A stretch of DNA of 64,000 bases from Gemmatimonadota bacterium (GCA_018672475.1 JABHFS010000121.1:29653-93652), one strand, 5' to 3'. Numbered from the stretch's first letter, positions 8,741 through 17,932 are shown. The notes: a model not told the origin generated them from the letters alone. Made by a program: numbers and translations.

Positions 8741-9931
8741 ATGAAAATCACCGCTATCCGCACACTCTCGCTCTCGCGGGCTCATGAGCCTGAACGCCAA
8801 TGGCAGAGCGCGACATTCCATGTGCCTAAGGCCGATTGCTCGATCTGCATCATCGAGACCGACGAGGGCCTGCAGGGCATCGCCGAACCCTGCGCCTATG
8901 GCGTGCCGCCCGATATCGCCGCACGCATAGAGCAGCTCAAACCCGGTCTTATCGGCCGCGACCCCCGCGACGAGGATCTGATCCCGGCCAACGAAGCCGT
9001 GCGCGCAAACGATATAGCCAACGCTGGCCTCAACTGCGCCTTGTGGGATCTGCGCGGAAAAATAGCCGGCCGCCCCACCGCTGAACTGCTCGCCGAAGAA
9101 GGCCAGCAACCCTTGCGCCGACTGCGGCTCTACGCCTCCTCGGGCGTCGGCTACGACTGGGACGATCACCCCGAATCCGTTGTCGAAGAGGCCATCGGTT
9201 ATGCCGAAGAAGGCCTAACCGCCTATAAAATGCGGCTGGGCACCCACTGGGCCTGGTCCAATGTCACCGTCGACCGTTTTTTGACCTTAGCCCGCCAAGT
9301 CCACGAGGCGGTCGGTGACCGCATGGATCTGGCCCTCGACGGCAACTGCCGCCTCTCCGTCGAAGAAGCGCTACCCATCGCCGAAGCCCTCGAGGATATG
9401 GGCTGGGCCTGGTTCGAAGAGCCGGTCGAACGCGTACCCGCCGACTACGCCCGCCTCAACGAGGCCGTGTCGATACCCGTCACCGGCGGCGAGCCCTTCA
9501 CCACCTGGGCACAGTTCGAACCCTTTATGGCGGTGGGCGCGTTTGGCGTCGTGCAACCCGACGCCGGCGTCTGCGGCATCGATTTCTGCATGCAAGTAGG
9601 CCGCAAGGCCCACGCCGACTACGGCGGCATCCCGCTGATCCCGCACAACTGGCACAATGGCCTGATGACGATGGCCAACGCGCATATGGTCGCCGCCTTG
9701 CCCGGTATCGATGGACGCGAGTCCCTACCGGGCAAAGCCGCCTCGGGCATGCTCGAACTCAATATGCGCCAAGGCCCGCTGCAGTGGGAGATCCTGCGCG
9801 AGAAACCCGCCATAGAAGATGGCTACCTCATCCTGCCCGACGCCCCGGGCCTTGGCGTTGAATTGGCCGACGACATCGAAACCCGCTTCCCCTATATCGA
9901 AGGCCCTTGGGGCACCCCGATTCAACGCTGA
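8741..9931 (+). CDS. Mandelate racemase/muconate-lactonising (enolase superfamily) enzyme
   Basis: A 396-residue protein with an N-terminal capping domain and a TIM barrel. Expected catalytic residues are visible: K163 (AYKMRLG), metal ligands D200 (LALDGNCR), E226/E227 (WFEEP) and E251 (TGGEPF), D274 in VVQPDAGVCG, and histidines in LIPHNWHNGL (302, 305). Members abstract a proton next to a carboxylate, usually dehydrating or epimerising sugar acids in the cytoplasm. A promoter and AGGAG box precede the ATG. The HD-domain gene follows nine bases after the stop, suggesting an operon with the downstream PhyH gene. The exact substrate cannot be assigned. Confidence 0.88.
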   Translation: MKITAIRTLSLSRAHEPERQWQSATFHVPKADCSICIIETDEGLQGIAEPCAYGVPPDIAARIEQLKPGLIGRDPRDEDLIPANEAVRANDIANAGLNCALWDLRGKIAGRPTAELLAEEGQQPLRRLRLYASSGVGYDWDDHPESVVEEAIGYAEEGLTAYKMRLGTHWAWSNVTVDRFLTLARQVHEAVGDRMDLALDGNCRLSVEEALPIAEALEDMGWAWFEEPVERVPADYARLNEAVSIPVTGGEPFTTWAQFEPFMAVGAFGVVQPDAGVCGIDFCMQVGRKAHADYGGIPLIPHNWHNGLMTMANAHMVAALPGIDGRESLPGKAASGMLELNMRQGPLQWEILREKPAIEDGYLILPDAPGLGVELADDIETRFPYIEGPWGTPIQR

Positions 9932-9939
9932 GGAATCAC

Positions 9940-10506
9940 ATGAGCGAAAAAACACCCACGCGCCAAGAGGCGCTCGAGCTCGTCCTGCAATACAACGAAA
10001 CCGCCTCATTGATCAACCATGCCAAGGCCGTCGAAGCGGCGATGCGCTATATCGCGCGCAAGACAGGCGAAGACGAGGAGGCCTGGGGAATTGTCGGGCT
10101 GATTCACGACCTCGACTACGAAAAATTTCCCGAGCAGCACTGCCAGAAGACCGAGTCGATCCTGCGTGAAAACAACTGGCCCGAAGAGTATATCCGCGCA
10201 GCGCTCTCGCACGGCTGGGGCATCTGCACCGAGCTCGAACCACAGACCCTGCTCGAAAAGACCCTCTACACCGTCGACGAGCTCAGCGGCTTCGTCTCAG
10301 CCTGCGCGCTGGTTCGCCCTTCTAAGAGCGTCGCCGACCTCGAAGTGAAATCCGTCAAGAAGAAGTGGAAGCAGAAGAGTTTCGCCGCCGGGGTCGATCG
10401 CGACGTAGTCGCCAAAGGCATGGCGATGCTCGACGTCGAGTTTGACGAGATCACCGCCGATGTCATCAACGCCCTGCGCGAAGTATCCGACGATATTGGA
10501 TTATAG
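9940..10506 (+). CDS. HD-domain hydrolase
   Basis: A 188-residue protein with an HD-type metal site: H27 (LINHAKAVE) and H56-D57 in IVGLIHDLDYEKFPEQHC. HD proteins of this size are usually metal-dependent phosphohydrolases acting on nucleotides or phosphorylated small molecules. The ATG at 9940 has GAGG at good spacing; a longer frame starting in the upstream gene is less likely. The gene sits nine bases after the enolase-superfamily gene and 60 bases before the PhyH gene. Confidence 0.85.
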   Translation: MSEKTPTRQEALELVLQYNETASLINHAKAVEAAMRYIARKTGEDEEAWGIVGLIHDLDYEKFPEQHCQKTESILRENNWPEEYIRAALSHGWGICTELEPQTLLEKTLYTVDELSGFVSACALVRPSKSVADLEVKSVKKKWKQKSFAAGVDRDVVAKGMAMLDVEFDEITADVINALREVSDDIGL

Positions 10507-10565
10507 CCAAATGCGCGCGCAATACGCCCCCCGCAAAAGGCAACTCAACTAGGAGGCCCAATAGC

Positions 10566-11396
10566 ATGGTCAGCGATCTTGAAAACTATCTCTTCGACCT
10601 GCGCGGCTACCTGCACCTCGAAGGCGCGCTCACCGCCGACGAGGTCAAGGACCTTAACGACTGCATTGACACCATTCCGCCGCTTGAGCCAAACGACTGG
10701 TACGGCCACGTGCACGCGCACACCTACGGCACCGTCGACGGCCTCAACCTGCAACAGATCTACGAGGCCGGCGCACCCTTCGAGCGCATGATCGACCACC
10801 CCGCCTGGATCGAAAAGGTCAAGCACTTCGTCGGCGCCGAGGGCTCTTTCGACGCGGCACATGGTCCGCTCTTTATCGATGAGAATCTCGCCAACTTCCG
10901 CCAGCCAGGCGAAGCGATCGGCCTGCACTCGGGCGGCTACCCGCCCATAATGCGCAACCAATTCCGCTACCACGGCGGCCGCTATATGTGCGGCCAGATC
11001 AATATTCTCGTCGCCCTCACCGATATCGGTCCGGGCGACGGCGGTACCATGTTGATCCCCGGCAGCCACAAATCTAATTTCAGGCACCCGCACCTCGACG
11101 AGCACCGCATGAAACCCGAAGGCGCCACCGTCGAGGGCACCGAAGGCGCGATCGAATGCCATATGGCCAAGGGCGACGCGCTGCTCTTCGTCGACGGCAT
11201 CTCGCACGGCTCGGCCCGGCGCAAAAATGAGGGCACCCGCCGTATCTTCGTTTATCGCTACGGCGTATCCTGGGGCAATTTTCGCCACGGCTACCACCCT
11301 TCCGACGAATTGCTCGCGCGCCTGACCCCCGAACGCCGGCAGATCGTCTGGCCACAGAGGCCCCGACCCGAAGGACCGCAGAAAAAAACCAATTGA
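10566..11396 (+). CDS. PhyH-type Fe(II)/2-oxoglutarate oxygenase-like protein with H-x-G triad
   Basis: A 276-residue member of the phytanoyl-CoA dioxygenase family. The double-stranded beta-helix core runs from about residue 100 to 235: AIGLHSGGYPPIMRN, the glycine/proline strand GDGGTMLIPGSHKS, and the distal DGISHGSARRKNEGTRRIF with H214 and the 2-oxoglutarate-binding arginine nearby. At the position where the family normally has H-x-D, this protein has H121-S-G123, lacking the carboxylate ligand, a pattern known from Fe(II)/2-oxoglutarate halogenases. AGGAGG precedes the ATG. Neighbours (sugar-acid enzyme, HD protein, rfbA) do not fix the substrate. Confidence 0.85.
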   Translation: MVSDLENYLFDLRGYLHLEGALTADEVKDLNDCIDTIPPLEPNDWYGHVHAHTYGTVDGLNLQQIYEAGAPFERMIDHPAWIEKVKHFVGAEGSFDAAHGPLFIDENLANFRQPGEAIGLHSGGYPPIMRNQFRYHGGRYMCGQINILVALTDIGPGDGGTMLIPGSHKSNFRHPHLDEHRMKPEGATVEGTEGAIECHMAKGDALLFVDGISHGSARRKNEGTRRIFVYRYGVSWGNFRHGYHPSDELLARLTPERRQIVWPQRPRPEGPQKKTN

Positions 11397-11457
11397 CAGG
11401 GATTACCATTGCGGGGATCGTGTCTCTTATGCCTTCCCCCTTTAGAAAGGCCAACCC

Positions 11458-12339
11458 ATGAAGGGCATTATTCTCGCCGGCGGTCAGGGCACGCGTCTCT
11501 ATCCGCTCACCGTCTCGGCCTCCAAACAGATCCTGCCGGTCTTCGACAAGCCGATGATCTACTATCCGCTATCGGTATTGATGCTGGCCGATATCCGCGA
11601 AATTCTCATTATCTCCAGTCCCGAGCACATCGACCTCTATCGCCAGCTCTTCGGCGACGGCAGCCGGCTGGGGCTGAGCATCGAGTACGCGGTGCAACCG
11701 AAACCCGACGGCGTCGCGCAAGCCTTCATCGTCGGTGCCGACTTCGCCGGCGACAAGCCCTGCGCCCTAATCTTCGGCGACAACTTTCTCTACGGCCACG
11801 GTCTGACCGAAAGACTCCAGCGCGCCGGCAGTCTCGAAGACGGCGGCCTCGTTTTCGCCTACTATGTACAGGACCCCGAGCGCTACGGCGTCGTCGAATT
11901 CGACGAAAACCGCAATGCCCTCGGCATCGAAGAGAAACCGCAAAACCCCAAGTCCAACTACGCCGTCATCGGCCTCTACTTCTACGACGGCGAAGTGGTC
12001 GAAATCACCAAGAGCCTCAAGCCCTCCCCCCGCGGCGAACTGGAGATCACCGACGTCAACAACGAGTATCTCAAACGCAAAAAGCTCAAGGTCGAGGTCT
12101 TGGGGCGGGGGTTCGCCTGGCTCGACACCGGCACTCACGAGAGCTTGTTGGAAGCCAGTGATTTCGTGCAGACCATCGAGCACCGACAAGGGCTCAAGGT
12201 CGGCTGTATCGAGGAGATCGCCTTCCGTAAGGGCTATATCGGCGCAGAGAAATTGCTGGAAATCGCCGACTATTCCAAGGAGAACGAGTATTGTATTTAT
12301 TTGCGACGACTGATTGATCGACCCGGTCCGGCGCTATAG
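11458..12339 (+). CDS. rfbA: Glucose-1-phosphate thymidylyltransferase
   Basis: A 293-residue nucleotidyltransferase of normal RmlA/RfbA length. The N-terminal nucleotide-binding signature is [17 protein letters not shown], followed by [42 protein letters not shown] and the C-terminal ITDVNNEYL and [14 protein letters not shown] motifs, all characteristic of the family. It makes dTDP-glucose from dTTP and glucose-1-phosphate, the first step to dTDP-rhamnose and related cell-surface sugars. The rest of the rml pathway is not in this window. The first copy of the repeated intergenic element lies just downstream. Confidence 0.95.
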   Translation: MKGIILAGGQGTRLYPLTVSASKQILPVFDKPMIYYPLSVLMLADIREILIISSPEHIDLYRQLFGDGSRLGLSIEYAVQPKPDGVAQAFIVGADFAGDKPCALIFGDNFLYGHGLTERLQRAGSLEDGGLVFAYYVQDPERYGVVEFDENRNALGIEEKPQNPKSNYAVIGLYFYDGEVVEITKSLKPSPRGELEITDVNNEYLKRKKLKVEVLGRGFAWLDTGTHESLLEASDFVQTIEHRQGLKVGCIEEIAFRKGYIGAEKLLEIADYSKENEYCIYLRRLIDRPGPAL

Positions 12340-12387
12340 GTTGGATTACATCGGAAGAAGCGGCAATGAGCCGCGCCGAAGGGGAAA

Positions 12388-12464
12388 GGGCCTGGCGGGG
12401 TCGTGCGGTGGGAGTGGGCGCGACGGCCCGGGGTCTTAAAAGATCCAGGAGCGGCGCACCCCGC
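12388..12464 (+). repeat. Intergenic structured repeat, copy A
   Basis: A 77-base element in the spacer between the convergent genes rfbA and folA. It begins GGGCCTGGCGGGGTCGTGCG and matches copy C in 31 of its first 36 bases and copy B in 30 of 36. Predicted pairing: GCGGG (12395-12399) with CCCGC (12460-12464), GTGCG (12403-12407) with CGCAC (12455-12459), an internal hairpin GGGC (12416-12419)/GCCC (12426-12429) with loop GCGACG, and a second hairpin with a TTAAAA loop (12430-12445). It could be an RNA or a stem-loop DNA repeat. Confidence 0.6.
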
Positions 12465-12486
12465 AGCCACCTAGCACAACAACGCC

Positions 12487-12948
12487 CTACGCTTTGCGCC
12501 GATAATGCACAAACTCAAACCCCTTGTGATCCCGTCGCTCTGCCACATCCCAATCCCCCTCGTCAAACTCGGGGAAATACACGTCGCCCGTAAAATTCCC
12601 CTTGATATAGGAAAGATACATCTCTTCGACCAGCGGCAGCATCTGCGCATAAATCGAACCGCCGCCTGCACAAAAGACCGTCTTGCCGAACGACGACGCC
12701 CGTTCAACCGCCGCCTCGACGCAATCACAAACAATCACGCCCTCCTGATCCACACCCGACCGGCTGATGACGATATTGTGCGCGCTTGTCAGGTCCGGCC
12801 CGAAAATCTGATAGGAACGCCACCCCATAATCACGGTCTGGCCCTCGACTAGGCTCAAGAACTGTTGATACTCTTCGGGTACGCTCCAGGGCATCCCCTC
12901 GCCGCTGCCGATAACCCGATCTTTCGACATCGCTGAAATAATAATCAA
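12487..12948 (-). CDS. folA: Dihydrofolate reductase
   Basis: A 153-residue protein of normal length. It starts MIIISAMSKDRVIGSGEGMP, has the WSVPEEYQQFLSLVEGQTVIMG segment with the active-site acidic residue and the cofactor glycine turn FCAGGGSIYAQMLP, and ends in the conserved FEFVHYRRK strand. It reduces dihydrofolate to tetrahydrofolate with NADPH. The start is a TTG with AAGGAG six bases upstream. No thymidylate synthase gene is recognisable next to it. Confidence 0.93.
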   Translation of the reverse strand: MIIISAMSKDRVIGSGEGMPWSVPEEYQQFLSLVEGQTVIMGWRSYQIFGPDLTSAHNIVISRSGVDQEGVIVCDCVEAAVERASSFGKTVFCAGGGSIYAQMLPLVEEMYLSYIKGNFTGDVYFPEFDEGDWDVAERRDHKGFEFVHYRRKA

Positions 12949-12959
12949 TTCACTCTCCT

Positions 12960-13187
12960 TTACAGCGGCACCACACCGGCATAATTGATACCCGTAAAAT
13001 AGGCTATATCGCGTTTCCAGGTCGTCAGGTCAGCGGCGCAGAATTGATTGAGAGACGCATGACCGCAAACGCAGGCGAGGATCTTCATCCATTCGACCGT
13101 GGCTTTAAAATAATGAGGAACGGGCGGCCGATGTCGCAGGAAATGCTCGCCCCGTTCCGACCGGCCAATAGCGCGGATGCCCGCCAA
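12960..13187 (-). CDS. Small open frame of unknown nature upstream of folA
   Basis: Seventy-five codons ending 11 bases before the folA start, whose ribosome-binding site overlaps this frame's stop region. The C-terminal half (ILACVCGHASLNQF and DIAYFTGINYAGV) looks more protein-like than the arginine-rich N-terminus. I do not recognise a family. It may be a fragment of a larger decayed gene, because a second overlapping frame (13085-13309) also shows no family match. Its being a real gene is doubtful. Confidence 0.25.
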   Translation of the reverse strand: MAGIRAIGRSERGEHFLRHRPPVPHYFKATVEWMKILACVCGHASLNQFCAADLTTWKRDIAYFTGINYAGVVPL

Positions 13188-13426
13188 TGGTTGAGTATCA
13201 GTCTATAATCCCATATCATAGGGGAACGGTTCAAACCGGCTGTAGCTACGGCAAACCCATTATTGCGCATAGACCCCGAGAACAAAGAGGCGCTGGCATT
13301 TCTAAACACGCGTCAGAAATCAGCTCGGCGCTCTTGAACCTAATTGATCGAATTTGCAGGCTATCCAGAGCCAAACTCGCACGTCGGAGAACATAGAACA
13401 AGAGCCGAACGAGCAGTGTCACCGTC

Positions 13427-13451
13427 CACCGCGAATCGACTTATCGCGGTG
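13427..13451 (+). promoter_or_regulatory. Perfect 8-bp hairpin in the leader of the thioesterase gene
   Basis: CACCGCGA (13427-13434), a 9-base loop, then TCGCGGTG (13444-13451), ending 29 bases before the ATG at 13481. No T-run follows, so an operator or RNA leader element fits better than a terminator. The rest of the spacer 13188-13426 shows nothing recognisable. Confidence 0.35.
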
Positions 13452-13480
13452 AGATACAGTACATAAGAAAGACATAAGAC

Positions 13481-13972
13481 ATGCCGCAACGCGAAATCAC
13501 CCTGCGCTTCCTCGCCGAGCCGACCGCCGTCAATTTCGGCGGCAAGGTCCACGGCGGCGCGGTCATGAAATGGATCGACGAAGCCGGTTACGCCTGTGCC
13601 GCTGGCTGGAGCGGGCGCTATTGCGTCACCATCTACGTCGGCGGCATCCGCTTCCACCAGCCCATCCATATCGGCGATATGGTCGAGGTCTGCGCCCGAA
13701 TCATCTACACCGGCCGCACCAGCATGCACGTCGCCGTGCAAGTCTCGGCCGGTGACCCCAAAACGGACAATCGCCGCGACACCACCCAGTGCATCATCGT
13801 CTTCGTCGCGGTCGACGACAACGGGCATTCGGTGGCCGTTCCCGCATGGGAGCCTCGCGACGACGCGGACATCGCCCTGCAGAGCTACGCCAAGAATATG
13901 ATGGCGCTGGGCAAAGAAATGGAACAAAACGCGATCCCCTTCGGCGGAATCGCCTCGGGAGCCAAGTCGTGA
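13481..13972 (+). CDS. Hotdog-fold acyl-CoA thioesterase
   Basis: A 163-residue protein. The N-terminal segment NFGGKVHGGAVMKWIDEAGY holds the hotdog-fold motif (H-G-G followed by D) used by YciA/BFIT-type thioesterases, and VGGIRFHQPIHIGDMVEV forms the core strand pair. It should hydrolyse acyl-CoA to the free acid and CoA in the cytoplasm. Its TGA overlaps the GTG start of the sulfatase (GTGA), so the two are translationally coupled, an unexpected partnership between acyl-CoA and sulfate-ester metabolism. Confidence 0.88.
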   Translation: MPQREITLRFLAEPTAVNFGGKVHGGAVMKWIDEAGYACAAGWSGRYCVTIYVGGIRFHQPIHIGDMVEVCARIIYTGRTSMHVAVQVSAGDPKTDNRRDTTQCIIVFVAVDDNGHSVAVPAWEPRDDADIALQSYAKNMMALGKEMEQNAIPFGGIASGAKS

Positions 13973-15438
13973 AAACCGTATTCGTCATGCTCGACTCGCT
14001 CAACCGCCATTATCTGAACGCCTACGGCCAAAGTTGGGTGCAGACGCCCAATATCGACCGCCTCGCCGCGCGCGGCCTGGTCTTCGACAACCACTTCTGC
14101 TGTTCGATGCCCTGCATGCCGGCCCGCCGCGATCTCTTCACCGGCCACGCCAGCTTCCTCGAAACCCCCTGGAGCCCGATCCAACCCTGGGACGATTGCC
14201 TACAGCCCGAGTTGCGCCGGCAATCCGGCACCTACAGCCATATGATCACTGATCACTACCACTATTTCCATTCGGGCGGCGAGTATTACCACACGCAATT
14301 CGATTCCTGGGAGTTTCTGCGCGGGCAAGAAGGCGACGTCTGGCGTTCGTTAGTCGACGAACCGCCCACCCTTGAGTATCGTGGTAAGAACCGCCGCGCC
14401 TATTGGGCCAACCGCGCAATGATGGACACCGAACGCGACGAGGACTACCCAACGCCGCAGTGCTTCCAACAGGCCATCGAGTTCCTCGATCGCAACCACA
14501 GTACCGACAACTGGCATTTGCACGTCGAATGCTTCGACCCACACGAGCCCTTCGCCTGCCCCCAAAAATACCGCGACCTCTACGGCGATACATGGGACGG
14601 CGGTTATCACTTTGACTGGCCCGACTACGCCGCCGTCAGCGAAGACCAAGCAGCCGTCGAACACATCCGCAAAAGCTACGCCGGCACCCTGACCATGGCC
14701 GACGTCTGGCTCGGTAAGTTCCTCGACAAGATGGATGAGTTGAACCTCTGGGAAGATACCGTCCTGGTCTTCAGCACCGACCACGGACACTTGCTCGGCG
14801 AGCACGGCTATTGGGCCAAGAATTATATGTTCGACTATAAAGAGCTGGTGCATATCCCGCTGATCGTCTGCGCACCCGACACCCCCGCCCGCCGCGTCCC
14901 GGCGCTGACCTCGACCCTCGATCTGATGCCGACGCTGATGGAGCTGCACGGCGGGGAAAACCCACCCGCCGTCAACGGTCGTTCGCTCTGCCACCTACTC
15001 CCCGGCAACCGCGACCACCACGACGCGGTGCTCTACGGCTACTTCGGCAAGGATATCAACCTGACCGACGGGCATTACACTTACTGCCGCCAATCGCTAG
15101 CCGATTCGGTCGCCCACCACCATACGGCCGCGGCTTCGGCCTTCGTCGATATGGCGACGCAACAGGCCCCCTTCGTGCGCCGCCAACAACTAGCCGAAGC
15201 CGAATGCGGCGTTTTCCTCGATTGCGCGCACAACATTCCACACTATCGTTTCGCCGTGCCTTCGCGCCGCCACCAGGACGCACCCGACTTCAACCCCATC
15301 TACGACATCATCGCCGACCCCGAACAAGCGCATCCACTGCACGACGACGCGTTGGAAGCGCGTTTAGCCAGGCAAATGCGCGACCTGCTCGCCCACCACG
15401 GCGCGCCGCAAAGCCAGTTCAGTCGCATGGGCTTATAG
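13969..15438 (+). CDS. Sulfatase (alkaline-phosphatase superfamily)
   Basis: A 489-residue sulfatase read from the GTG at 13969 that overlaps the thioesterase stop; the longer upstream frame is only a shadow of that gene. Motifs: N-terminal metal strand VFVMLDSLNRHYL, and the modification site C49-M-P-A-R53 within CCSMPCMPARRDLFTG (the C-x-P-x-R cysteine becomes formylglycine), then VFSTDHGHLLGEHGYWAK with the D-H metal ligands. No signal peptide is apparent, so it may be cytoplasmic. Sulfatases of this type remove sulfate from carbohydrates, consistent with a marine polysaccharide degrader. A formylglycine-generating enzyme is not in the window. Confidence 0.9.
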   Translation: MKTVFVMLDSLNRHYLNAYGQSWVQTPNIDRLAARGLVFDNHFCCSMPCMPARRDLFTGHASFLETPWSPIQPWDDCLQPELRRQSGTYSHMITDHYHYFHSGGEYYHTQFDSWEFLRGQEGDVWRSLVDEPPTLEYRGKNRRAYWANRAMMDTERDEDYPTPQCFQQAIEFLDRNHSTDNWHLHVECFDPHEPFACPQKYRDLYGDTWDGGYHFDWPDYAAVSEDQAAVEHIRKSYAGTLTMADVWLGKFLDKMDELNLWEDTVLVFSTDHGHLLGEHGYWAKNYMFDYKELVHIPLIVCAPDTPARRVPALTSTLDLMPTLMELHGGENPPAVNGRSLCHLLPGNRDHHDAVLYGYFGKDINLTDGHYTYCRQSLADSVAHHHTAAASAFVDMATQQAPFVRRQQLAEAECGVFLDCAHNIPHYRFAVPSRRHQDAPDFNPIYDIIADPEQAHPLHDDALEARLARQMRDLLAHHGAPQSQFSRMGL

Positions 15439-15442
15439 ATAA

Positions 15443-17932
15443 ATGAGCCAAGGCGCTCATAGCGGCTTTATCCGCCTACAGACGCAAAGCCGCATCTCCG
15501 CTACGCAATGGAAACAATGGGCCGAAGCCCTCGGTCTCGAACCATTGGAGATCGAGGACGTATGGAACGAGATCGGTTATCCGATCTTTACCGCCACCCA
15601 GCAATTGCCCCCCATCTCATTCATCTTGCAACTGCGCTCCGAACGCCGCGAGGCCAATCTCTTCGATTTTAAAGACGAGATCGCACCGCTATTGATCTTT
15701 CTCAACCTGCTCGGCCAACTCAAAGACGATAAGCTAGGCGGCGGCAAGACCATCGCGATCCTCTTTCGTTTTTATCGCATCAAAGTATGTTCCGAAGCTG
15801 GTGAGCACCGCGCCGACGAACTCGTCGAGAATTTTATCGTCGACCTCTGCAAGCTAATCCTCGTCGCCAGAATCATCGACAAGGAAGCGATCACCCTGAA
15901 CGAAGTCCTAAATATCGTCCTCCGCAAGCAAACATCGGTGGATCAAGTTGTCGAAATCGGCCTGCAAACGCTTGGTTCGCAATCGTATGCTTCAGCCTTC
16001 CAAAAGTGCTTAGGAGGCCTTCCAAGCTTAGAGGAAATGGCATGTTGGGAGGAGGAAGACGACGAAGAGGGCGACGAGGAAAACGAGAAGGAAAAGAGGC
16101 CGCGCAAACCCGCTTCTTCTTTGGATCGCTTCGTCTTCGACTTTTGCAAGGCCTTGCAGGCCTTTTATGCGATACGGGCGGCCAGCGAAGAAGGCTATGA
16201 GGCCGGCAAGGAGTGCAAAATGCTCAACACTCGCCTTGCTGCCCTCAAAGAGTTCGACCCACTGCACGCCATAATCCCCTCGCCAGACGAAGCCGAGGAG
16301 ATTGCCATCAGACGCGACCAAAGCATTGACTCCAATCCCATTCTCGAACGCAGCGCCCCACCGCGGTTAGCCCCATCCATCGGCCGCCGATCGCTTGCCG
16401 GGCTTTATAGGGGAAGCGGTCGCTCTGCGGGTGGCAGCACCGGGGCGACCGCGGATTCCGCGACAGAAGCCGAATCAATAGAGGCCGGGGTTGGGACAGG
16501 TGCCGTGGAATCATCGGGCGATGCCGGAAAGACCATAGACCCCGCCGTTCTCGCTGCAGCCTGTGAAGCGACAGATGCAGACCAGGACGAAGACGCGGCT
16601 CCGACCCCCTCGGAGGAGGATATCGTCAAGGTCGCCCCGGTCTCAGCGGCCGACTTCAGCCAGAAAGTGCACCAACTGGGCCAGTTGCTCGGCTCCGCCG
16701 AGCGGGGTGACGAGGCCGTATGGCAACTCTTTCTCAATCCCGAGCGTTTGCTGGAGGAACGCCAGGGACTCGCCGCCGCCTTGATCACCGCGGAGAGTCC
16801 CGCCAACCAGGCCTATCGATTAATCAAGGGCGCAACGCAGTTTATCGGCCTCAAACACCTACTGCAGCTCGATCACCTGCCGCAACGCAACCGCCGCTTC
16901 ACGAGCCAGATCAGCGGCTTCATCAATATCGCCCAGGCCGCGCACAAAAACTTCCTGCCCAACGACCGCCAACTCGAAGGGCTCGACATCATCCTCGACC
17001 ACACCGCCAATGCCCTGCTAAGGCTCGAAAACCTGCGCATCAATCGCCACTACGCGCAAGAACATCCCGACCACTATACTGCAGAAGCGGTGACCGCCTA
17101 TCGAGAAAAGGCCCTCGCCGCCGTGCAGGATTTTGTCGATAGCGAATCGCTCGAAATAGCCCGCACCCAGGCCGAGGACGACAGCGCGGCCATGGTCGAC
17201 CTCTTCAACACCGAACACTACGTCGCCGAACTCGTCGCCGATTGCCGCACCTACGCCGAGCAGCTCCAACAAGGCGGGCACACCCAGTCGCTCGAAAAAC
17301 TCGCCGCCGCCTTTCTGGAAAATCCCATCGAATTCTCTCTCGCCGAGCCCGCCGAACCCGAGCCAGAGCCGCTGCCTGCCCACCTGCAAACCAACGACAA
17401 ACTCGGCGATATTTTTCAACGCGCCTGTAGCTACCTCAGTAAATCGGCTTGGGCGGTCCTTTGGCAACGGCACGAGCCGACGAAAGTAATTCCGCAAATA
17501 GTGGCCGTCGCCCGCGCCGCCCTGTCGCCTTGTTTTGTCCTCAAACCCGAGCCACGCCGCCACGCCGCTCGGCCGCGTATGCCCATTGCCGTGGTCTCGC
17601 TCGAAAAACTTACCGCCAACGCCGAGTTGCGCCATCTCTATTTGCGGGTAACCGCCGACGGTACAGTGCTCTATGTCGAAGGCTATGAGGACGGCACCTA
17701 TACCGACTTATTGGAATTGCGCGCGTATACTCAAGTCCGCGTACAGGCTTCCAATGCAAACGGCGAAGCAGGCAGTGACCCCCTACAAACTGGGGGAAAA
17801 TACCTATACACCCTAGGCCGCACGCAAGATTTCTTCGGCGCCAATGCGAGCGCCATTATCGCAAAATGTGTTCGCGACGAAGATGGAGAAATTCAAATAT
17901 TCCCCATTTTTCGCCCCAAATTCGGGCATTAA
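15443..17932 (+). CDS. Large acidic protein of unknown function (829 aa)
   Basis: A single open frame starting five bases after the sulfatase stop. I recognise no domain. Visible architecture: an N-terminal globular region (about 1-210); a highly acidic run at about residues 203-220 rich in Glu/Asp; a serine/alanine/glycine-rich low-complexity linker (about 325-390); a helical middle (about 400-620) with QLGQLLGSAERGDEAVWQLF; a proline/glutamate hinge EPAEPEPEPLP; and a C-terminal beta-rich part containing LYLRVTADGTVLYVEGYEDG. There is no signal peptide or membrane segment, so it is probably cytoplasmic. The GGGKT near residue 107 is not a proper P-loop. Confidence 0.75.
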   Translation: MSQGAHSGFIRLQTQSRISATQWKQWAEALGLEPLEIEDVWNEIGYPIFTATQQLPPISFILQLRSERREANLFDFKDEIAPLLIFLNLLGQLKDDKLGGGKTIAILFRFYRIKVCSEAGEHRADELVENFIVDLCKLILVARIIDKEAITLNEVLNIVLRKQTSVDQVVEIGLQTLGSQSYASAFQKCLGGLPSLEEMACWEEEDDEEGDEENEKEKRPRKPASSLDRFVFDFCKALQAFYAIRAASEEGYEAGKECKMLNTRLAALKEFDPLHAIIPSPDEAEEIAIRRDQSIDSNPILERSAPPRLAPSIGRRSLAGLYRGSGRSAGGSTGATADSATEAESIEAGVGTGAVESSGDAGKTIDPAVLAAACEATDADQDEDAAPTPSEEDIVKVAPVSAADFSQKVHQLGQLLGSAERGDEAVWQLFLNPERLLEERQGLAAALITAESPANQAYRLIKGATQFIGLKHLLQLDHLPQRNRRFTSQISGFINIAQAAHKNFLPNDRQLEGLDIILDHTANALLRLENLRINRHYAQEHPDHYTAEAVTAYREKALAAVQDFVDSESLEIARTQAEDDSAAMVDLFNTEHYVAELVADCRTYAEQLQQGGHTQSLEKLAAAFLENPIEFSLAEPAEPEPEPLPAHLQTNDKLGDIFQRACSYLSKSAWAVLWQRHEPTKVIPQIVAVARAALSPCFVLKPEPRRHAARPRMPIAVVSLEKLTANAELRHLYLRVTADGTVLYVEGYEDGTYTDLLELRAYTQVRVQASNANGEAGSDPLQTGGKYLYTLGRTQDFFGANASAIIAKCVRDEDGEIQIFPIFRPKFGH

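Noticed and set aside
12388..12464. Interpretation of the repeated element as a simple terminator.
   Set aside because: It is far larger than a terminator, lacks a terminal T-run and keeps several separate stems plus conserved loops in all copies.
15750..15770. P-loop-like GGGKT in the 829-residue protein.
   Set aside because: The glycine needed four residues earlier for GxxxxGK(S/T) is missing, and no Walker B or other ATPase motif follows.
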